Assembly: GCA_017457465.1 (NCBI GenBank)
Contig: JAFTHJ010000004.1
Location: forward strand, 1-11,663
From: Clostridia bacterium
GTDB taxonomy: Bacteria; Bacillota; Clostridia; Oscillospirales; CAG-272
Direction: 5' to 3'
Length of the DNA: 11,663 bases
The stretch's first letter is position 1, and each line of letters starts with the position of its first letter. Of this stretch, positions 8,311 through 11,663 are shown piece after piece. Under the pieces are notes generated by a model. The model worked only from the letters and a program-made list of their open reading frames with translations. It was not told where the DNA came from and did no database searches. The position numbers and the translations under genes are program-made.

Positions 8311-8664
8311 TTAAAGAGCTGCTTTTGACTTTTCTGCAAGTGCCGCAAATGCTTCCTTATCGGAAACTGCAAGTTCTGCGAGCATCTTACGGTTGAGGTC
8401 TATACCTGCAAGCTTGAGTCCGTGCATAAAGGTGGAATAGTTCATTCCGTTTACCTTTGCCTGTGCGGAAATACGAGAGATCCACAGTCTGCGGAAGTCT
8501 CTCTTCTTCATCTTTCTACCTGCGAAAGCATAGTTACCGCTCTTCATTACGGCCTGTTTAGCCATCTTGAAATGCTTGGATTTTGCGCCCCAATATCCCT
8601 TGGCAGCCTTAAGAATCTTCTTTCTTCTCTTGCGCGTCATCATTGCGCCTTTAATTCTTGCCAT
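8311..8664 (-). CDS. rplT: 50S ribosomal protein L20
   Basis: L20 binds 23S rRNA early in large-subunit assembly and, in several bacteria, also represses its own operon by binding the mRNA leader. The 117-residue product is a normal length. It has the Lys/Arg-rich N-terminal extension (TRKRRKKILKAAKGYWG), then RDFRRLWISRI and YSTFMHGLKLAGIDLNRKML, which are invariant in the family. ATG 8664 has AGGAGGAAA upstream. It is the last gene of infC-rpmI-rplT, 28 nt after rpmI and 8 nt before the terminator. It is the likely ligand of the structured leader upstream of infC. Confidence 0.99.
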   Translation of the reverse strand: MARIKGAMMTRKRRKKILKAAKGYWGAKSKHFKMAKQAVMKSGNYAFAGRKMKKRDFRRLWISRISAQAKVNGMNYSTFMHGLKLAGIDLNRKMLAELAVSDKEAFAALAEKSKAAL

Positions 8665-8692
8665 TTTCTATTTCCTCCTGTGTCGTTCCGAA

Positions 8693-8887
8693 TTATTTCT
8701 GGATAAGTGTTCTGATGTTTGCTGTCATAGACTCGCTGAGAATAGCGCCGCTGCGCAGATGTCTCTTTCTCTTTGCGGTCTTAAGACCCGTGTTGTGTCT
8801 GTGATGGCAGTGTCCCATCTTTACCTTGCCGGAACCGGTAACAGAAAATCTCTTTGCCGATGCCTTATGTGTCTTGATCTTTCCCAT
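8693..8887 (-). CDS. rpmI: 50S ribosomal protein L35
   Basis: This 64-residue basic protein of the large subunit has the family start MGKIKTHKASAKRFSVTG and the typical HNTGLKTAKRKRHLR stretch. ATG 8887 is chosen because AAGGAG lies upstream at normal spacing and the protein then has the standard length. An in-frame ATG at 8914 would add nine residues unlike any L35. It is the middle gene of infC-rpmI-rplT. Confidence 0.98.
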   Translation of the reverse strand: MGKIKTHKASAKRFSVTGSGKVKMGHCHHRHNTGLKTAKRKRHLRSGAILSESMTANIRTLIQK

Positions 8888-8976
8888 TTTTATATTCTCC
8901 TTTTCGATAATCATTGGGCGGCATTCGCCGATATATCATAAAATGCGCGGTCTCCCGCTTCTGTTTATGAACAAAA
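8888..8976 (-). other. infC-rpmI spacer with two tetraloop hairpins
   Basis: The 89-nt gap between infC and rpmI holds two short hairpins on the minus-strand transcript: GCGG-GAGA-CCGC (8947-8958, a GNRA-type loop) and CGGC-GAAT-GCCG (8919-8930). No promoter or T-run terminator is evident. They may shape translation or decay of the polycistronic mRNA, but this is inference. Confidence 0.35.
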
Positions 8977-9501
8977 TCAGTTGGATTTGAACTTGAGAGG
9001 TGTTATCACCATACTCATAAATCTTCCGTCAAGCACGGGAGCCTTATCAACGCTTCCAAGCTCACTGCAAGCCTCCTGGAATTTCGTCATTATCTCCTGT
9101 CCTATCGAGACGTGGCTCATCTCTCGTCCCTTGAAGCGCATAACAACTCTTACCTTGTTTCCGTCGGTCAGGAATCTCTTCGCGTGGCGGAGCTTGGTCT
9201 CAAAGTCGTGTGTGTCGATTCTGCAGGACAGCTGAATCTCCTTCAGCTCTATGGTCTGCTGCTTCTTCTTTGCTTCCTTTTCCTTCTTGTCTCTCTCAAA
9301 GCGGTACTTTCCGTAGTCCATAATACGGCATACGGGCGGAACTGCCTGCGGAGCCATAAGAACAAGGTCATAGCCCTGCTCGTAAGCTACGTTCAAAGCG
9401 GCTTCCGAGGACATAACTCCCAGCGTTTCTCCGTCAGGTCCGATAACTCTGACCTCCTTCGCCTTGATATCCTCGTTGATGGTCATTTCTTTGGCGCTAA
9501 T
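8977..9501 (-). CDS. infC: Translation initiation factor IF3, probable ATT start
   Basis: IF3 binds the 30S subunit, prevents premature 50S joining and checks start-codon pairing. The 174-residue product shows the N-domain (TINEDIKAKEVRVIGPDG), the central segment PPVCRIMDYGKYRFERDKKEKEA and the C-domain (SCRIDTHDFETKL, VRVVMRFKGREMSH). The start is the notable point. No ATG in frame has a good ribosome binding site: the ATG at 9486 has none, and the far upstream ATG at 9738 lies before the promoter. ATT at 9499-9501 has GGGGGTG exactly 8 nt upstream and yields (I/M)SAKEMTINE, lining up with B. subtilis IF3, MSKDMIVNE. IF3 genes of E. coli and B. subtilis also use AUU, allowing IF3 to repress its own synthesis. 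It is the first gene of infC-rpmI-rplT. Confidence 0.95.
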   Translation of the reverse strand: MSAKEMTINEDIKAKEVRVIGPDGETLGVMSSEAALNVAYEQGYDLVLMAPQAVPPVCRIMDYGKYRFERDKKEKEAKKKQQTIELKEIQLSCRIDTHDFETKLRHAKRFLTDGNKVRVVMRFKGREMSHVSIGQEIMTKFQEACSELGSVDKAPVLDGRFMSMVITPLKFKSN

Positions 9502-9509
9502 GTTAAATA

Positions 9510-9516
9510 CACCCCC
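9510..9516 (-). promoter_or_regulatory. Ribosome binding site that fixes the infC start
   Basis: GGGGGTG on the minus strand ends 8 nt before the ATT codon at 9499-9501. The alternative ATG at 9486 has no purine-rich site at usable distance, so this site decides the non-standard start. Confidence 0.75.
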
Positions 9517-9566
9517 ATTGTGTGACCGCTTTCGCGGTAAATATATCGCCTTTCGGCAGATTGCGC

Positions 9567-9593
9567 AAAAAAAGCGGGAAACAGCTTCCCCGC
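9567..9593 (-). terminator. Premature intrinsic terminator (attenuator) in the infC leader
   Basis: On the minus strand an 8-bp stem (GCGGGGAA pairing with TTTCCCGC, one G-U) with a GCTG loop is followed directly by seven T. It lies about 100 nt after the predicted transcription start and 65 nt before the infC start codon, so it can only act as an attenuator. Flanking arms TTGCGC (9592-9597) and GCGCAA (9561-9566), read on the minus strand, can pair around it and share two bases with the terminator stem. Confidence 0.8.
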
Positions 9594-9697
9594 GCAAACA
9601 AAGACCTGCCCACACACGGGCAAGAGTTTGAATATCAACCCTACGCGCTTCTGCGGCAAGGTGAGAACGGAGAGCGTTCTGCTTTATTGTCTTGCAT

Positions 9698-9726
9698 ATT
9701 CTACCACATTTATTTCGCTTTGTCAA
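9698..9726 (-). promoter_or_regulatory. Promoter of infC-rpmI-rplT
   Basis: A perfect -35 TTGACA (9721-9726) is separated by exactly 17 nt from -10 TAGAAT (9698-9703) on the minus strand. Start of transcription is expected near 9691. The strength suits a ribosomal operon. Confidence 0.88.
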
Positions 9727-9734
9727 TAGCTTTT

Positions 9735-9812
9735 TCAAAAAAATTTTATCGGGATATTTCGGCAGTTTATTTTTTCTTTTATTTTTACTTTTTCAGCCCT
9801 CTCCTGCGACAT
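9735..9812 (-). CDS. Possible 25-residue lysine-rich small ORF
   Basis: An ORF too short for ordinary gene calling starts at ATG 9812 with a strong GGAGG site 8 nt upstream and ends with TGA at 9735, just before the infC promoter's -35 box. The predicted peptide is basic (many Lys/Glu, ending FF) and not recognised. No convincing promoter precedes it, and the region is A-rich, so the ORF may be chance. If real, it would be translated only from a second upstream infC promoter. Confidence 0.2.
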   Translation of the reverse strand: MSQERAEKVKIKEKINCRNIPIKFF

Positions 9813-9841
9813 CCCTACGACCTCCGCCTGACTTTAATGTG

Positions 9842-9856
9842 TATTTGTCACAAATA
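9842..9856. repeat. 15-bp perfect palindrome, possible operator
   Basis: TATTTGT-C-ACAAATA is a 7-1-7 perfect dyad in the divergent intergenic region. It is about 80 nt upstream of the small-RNA promoter and 115 nt upstream of the infC -35 box. No clear promoter overlaps it, so an operator role is only a possibility. Confidence 0.3.
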
Positions 9857-9935
9857 TTTCAAGCAAAAGCTGTCTTTTTTCTATTCTGTATCTTTTTTCA
9901 CGAAATTTTCGACAAAAAATCGTCTAATTTGGATA

Positions 9936-9964
9936 TTTACAAATCGAGGAAATAGATGTATAAT
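9936..9964 (+). promoter_or_regulatory. Promoter of the candidate small RNA
   Basis: -35 TTTACA (9936-9941), a 17-nt spacer and a perfect -10 TATAAT (9959-9964) predict transcription starting near 9971. No ribosome binding site or gene follows at normal distance. What follows is a structured segment ending in a terminator. Confidence 0.75.
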
Positions 9965-9970
9965 AATGAA

Positions 9971-10079
9971 GCTGTCGGCGGCACCAACTCCACAGCGTCA
10001 CGCACAATAGTCATCGACCTCTGCGGAATATCAATCTTATGATATCAACGCGCAGTAACGATACCTATTGTGCTTTTTT
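9971..10079 (+). ncRNA. Candidate structured small RNA (about 110 nt), family not recognised
   Basis: The predicted transcript begins with a possible hairpin (GCTGT 9971-9975 with ACAGC 9992-9996), followed by one long interrupted hairpin. The outer helix is GCACAATAG/CTATTGTGC (10002-10010 with 10065-10073, 9 bp). Inside it are ATCG/CGAT (10013-10016 with 10059-10062), CTGCG/CGCAG (10021-10025 with 10051-10055) and ATATCA/TGATAT (10028-10033 with 10040-10045), with a 6-nt loop. That makes 24 Watson-Crick pairs in four nested helices. Six T (10074-10079) follow the outer helix directly, giving an intrinsic terminator. The only ORF inside (14 codons from 9966) starts before the predicted transcription start and has no ribosome binding site. 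It does not show the hallmarks of SRP RNA, 6S RNA, tmRNA, RNase P or a T-box. It could be a free-standing sRNA, or a terminating riboswitch-like leader for the acyltransferase 89 nt downstream. That gene has its own promoter past the terminator, so I favour a free-standing RNA. Confidence 0.6.
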
Positions 10080-10098
10080 AATTCCGAAAAAAATATAC

Positions 10099-10127
10099 TT
10101 GATTTTCCGCCGTGTTTAATGTAAAAT
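10099..10127 (+). promoter_or_regulatory. Promoter of the acyltransferase gene
   Basis: -35 TTGATT (10099-10104), a 17-nt spacer and -10 TAAAAT (10122-10127) give a start near 10134, leaving a short leader of about 34 nt with a GGAGG site. It begins 20 nt after the small-RNA terminator, so the two units can be transcribed separately. Confidence 0.7.
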
Positions 10128-10167
10128 AATATTGTAAACAAATTCTGTCATCGGAGGTTACGGCTCT

Positions 10168-11433
10168 ATGAAGATAAAGATTGCGGAGAAGACCTATTCC
10201 GAGGTAATGGCGCTCGATGTACCGAGGCACGAAAAGCCGAAAAAGATAGGAGTCTTTTTCAGAACGCTCATAAAGGCGCTCTCCGCCACAAACCTCAAGG
10301 GTAACCACATCAAGTATAACGAGCACGGAATGGAGCGGCTTGGCAAGAAGGAGCCCTGCCTTATCCTTATGAACCACTCGAGCTTCATTGATATGCAGAT
10401 AGCGGCAAACTATCTCTACCCACGCCCATTCTCCACGGTATGTACGACAGACGCTTATATGGGCAAGGCGTGGCTTATGAGGCAGATAGGGTGTATTCCG
10501 ACGCAGAAGTTCGTAGCCGACCTGACGCTCATAAAGGATATATCATACGCGCTGAAGGAGCTGAAATCATCTGTCCTTATGTACCCCGAGGCAATGTATT
10601 CCTTTGACGGAACGGCATCGGCTCTCCCCGAGACGGTAGGAAAGCTCGTGAAAATGCTCAAGGTTCCGGTGGTAACTATAATAACACACGGCGCGTTCTC
10701 CCGCGAACCGCTTTACAATATGCTGCGCCACAGAAATGTCGATATCAGTGCCGACGTAACCTATCTGCTCTCTCCCGAGGAGATAGAGACGGTCTCCGCC
10801 GAGGATATCAACGCTATGATAGGAGAAAAATTCTCATTCGACAGCTTCCGTTGGCAACAGGAGAATAAGATAATAATAAATGAAGATTTCCGCGCTGACG
10901 GACTTGAGAGAGTACTGTATAAGTGTCCGCATTGTCTTGCGGAGGGTAAGACGGTTGGGAAAGGAATTCACCTCGTGTGTAACAATTGCGGCAAGAAATA
11001 CGAGCTTACCGAGCTTGGATATCTGTCCGCTACCAACGGCGAGAGCGCTTTTAACCATATTCCCGACTGGTTCGCTTGGGAGAGAGAACAAGTCAAGGAG
11101 GAGCTGAATCAAGGCAAATACCTGCTCGATATCGACGTTGACGTGTATATGCTGGTCGATACAAAGGCACTTTACCACATAGGCGGCGGACACCTGACAC
11201 ATAACTCCGAGGGATTCCGATTGGTCAGTGACGACAACGAGCTTGACTATTCTCAATCGGCACTCTCCTCATATAGCCTTAACGCCGACTATTTCTGGTA
11301 TGAGATAGGGGATATGATAAGCATAGGAAACAAGAGACATCTCTTCTATTGCTTCCCCAAAAAAGCAGAGGAGGCTATCGTAGCCAAAGCCAAATTATCC
11401 GCCGATGAGCTTTACAAAATCAAAAAGAAATAG
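10168..11433 (+). CDS. PlsC-like acyltransferase with C-terminal zinc ribbon
   Basis: The first half of this 421-residue protein is a glycerol-phosphate-type acyltransferase domain. MNHSSFID contains the catalytic HX4D pair (His70, Asp75), and MYPEAMYSFDG (138-148) matches the substrate-binding FPEGTRS block but with Ala-Met in place of Gly-Thr. VPVVTIITHGAF (166-177) corresponds to the later PlsC motif. The likely reaction is acyl transfer to lysophosphatidic acid or a similar acceptor at the membrane. The second half is unusual: CPHC (253-256) and CNNC (271-274) form a four-cysteine zinc ribbon, followed by about 145 residues of unknown fold rich in acidic and aromatic residues. No obvious membrane-spanning helix. 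ATG 10168 has GGAGG 10 nt upstream. It has its own promoter and is read away from the minus-strand operon that holds plsX. I have the impression that similar long forms occur in Clostridia, but their exact substrate is not known to me. Confidence 0.82.
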   Translation: MKIKIAEKTYSEVMALDVPRHEKPKKIGVFFRTLIKALSATNLKGNHIKYNEHGMERLGKKEPCLILMNHSSFIDMQIAANYLYPRPFSTVCTTDAYMGKAWLMRQIGCIPTQKFVADLTLIKDISYALKELKSSVLMYPEAMYSFDGTASALPETVGKLVKMLKVPVVTIITHGAFSREPLYNMLRHRNVDISADVTYLLSPEEIETVSAEDINAMIGEKFSFDSFRWQQENKIIINEDFRADGLERVLYKCPHCLAEGKTVGKGIHLVCNNCGKKYELTELGYLSATNGESAFNHIPDWFAWEREQVKEELNQGKYLLDIDVDVYMLVDTKALYHIGGGHLTHNSEGFRLVSDDNELDYSQSALSSYSLNADYFWYEIGDMISIGNKRHLFYCFPKKAEEAIVAKAKLSADELYKIKKK

Positions 11434-11487
11434 AGCAGAAGCTCCAAATAAATAATTCAGAATTTTTTATATGAAAGGAAAATAAAT

Positions 11488-11663
11488 ATGGCTAACTGGG
11501 AAGATATCAAAACAACCGTGGGACGCGCGGCAAACAAGACTATGAAAAAGGCGGGTGAGCTTGCGGACACGGCATCCTTGCACTTCAAATACAAGACCTC
11601 AAAGGCGAAGCTCTCGGAAAAATTCGAGAGACTCGGCAGACTGACCTATAAGCAGCTCAAAAC
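11488..11663 (+). CDS. Hypothetical small charged protein (5' part, cut by window edge)
   Basis: The frame opens at ATG 11488 with AAAGGA upstream and stays open for 58 codons to the window end. The peptide begins MANWEDIKTTVGRAANKTMK and continues with evenly spaced Lys, Glu, Ala and Leu residues, predicting a long amphipathic helix or coiled coil. There is no signal peptide or membrane segment in the visible part. It is 54 nt downstream of the acyltransferase on the same strand, with no clear terminator between, so they may be co-transcribed. I do not recognise a named family. Its function is unknown. Confidence 0.7.
   Translation, partial: MANWEDIKTTVGRAANKTMKKAGELADTASLHFKYKTSKAKLSEKFERLGRLTYKQLK

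Larger units (their letters stand above)
9502..9691 (-). promoter_or_regulatory. infC leader RNA, L20-type attenuator candidate
   Basis: About 190 nt of untranslated leader separate the predicted transcription start from infC. On the transcript I see, in order: AGAACG/CGTTCT hairpin (9664-9680), a 7-bp hairpin with GTGTGT loop (9605-9624, one G-U pair), an intrinsic terminator (9567-9593), then two GAAA-loop hairpins (GCC-GAAA-GGC at 9548-9557 and ACCGC-GAAA-GCGGT at 9525-9538) just before the ribosome binding site. Firmicutes infC operons are known to be controlled by L20 acting on a leader with a premature terminator. Position and layout fit that, but I cannot confirm the L20-binding fold by eye. 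Confidence 0.7.

Noticed and set aside
9502..9738. 79-codon N-terminal extension of infC from ATG 9738
   Set aside because: It begins upstream of the TTGACA-TAGAAT promoter and runs through the leader and its terminator hairpin. No IF3 has such an extension.
9966..10010. 14-codon ORF at the start of the candidate small RNA
   Set aside because: The ATG lies between the -10 box and the predicted transcription start and has no ribosome binding site, so it would not be translated.
11434..11487. GAGC-AGAA-GCTC hairpin and a T-run after the acyltransferase as a terminator
   Set aside because: The stem is 4 bp and the T-run lies about 20 nt further on, so the two do not form a credible terminator.
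1..11663. CRISPR array, insertion sequence, prophage or defence island
   Set aside because: I saw no regularly spaced repeats, no transposase or integrase reading frame, no long terminal inverted repeats and no defence-family genes. The identified genes are mostly conserved housekeeping genes.

Overview
The window looks like a chromosomal housekeeping segment from a bacterium of the Firmicutes, most likely class Clostridia (Ruminococcaceae/Oscillospiraceae-like). The evidence is the gene order, strong AGGAGG-type ribosome binding sites, and the mix of protein families. I saw no transposase, integrase, phage gene, CRISPR array, rRNA or tRNA.

Minus strand, in transcription order (right to left): an infC-rpmI-rplT operon (translation factor IF3, ribosomal proteins L35 and L20) starts from a textbook promoter (TTGACA, 17 nt, TAGAAT). 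It has a leader of about 190 nt containing an intrinsic terminator, the layout expected of an L20-type autoregulatory attenuator. IF3 appears to start at an ATT codon. The operon ends at a strong terminator (8274-8302). Downstream is a long co-directional run of closely spaced genes: a SpoU/TrmH-family RNA 2'-O-methyltransferase, dprA, topA, trmFO, plsX, rnc, and the 5' part of an Elp3-like radical SAM gene that runs off the left edge. This joins three neighbourhoods that recur in Firmicutes: infC-rpmI-rplT-ysgA, dprA-topA-trmFO, and plsX-rnc-radical SAM (normally followed by smc). The genes serve translation and rRNA/tRNA processing and modification, DNA topology and uptake or recombination, and phospholipid synthesis.

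Plus strand (right end): a PlsC-like acyltransferase of 421 aa carries a C-terminal four-cysteine zinc ribbon and has its own promoter. It is followed by the start of a small charged, probably coiled-coil protein cut by the right edge.

Between the two divergent blocks (about 9502-10167) lies the most interesting part. It holds the infC leader and, on the plus strand, a candidate small RNA of about 110 nt. That RNA has a strong promoter (TTTACA, 17 nt, TATAAT), an interrupted long hairpin of four nested helices, and a terminal run of six T, with no credible reading frame. I do not recognise it as a known RNA family. The same stretch holds a 15-bp palindrome and a possible 25-codon ORF with a good ribosome binding site on the minus strand.

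Several reading frames extend upstream of their true starts (topA, trmFO, infC, rpmI, probably the methyltransferase). I give the starts supported by ribosome binding sites and family alignment.
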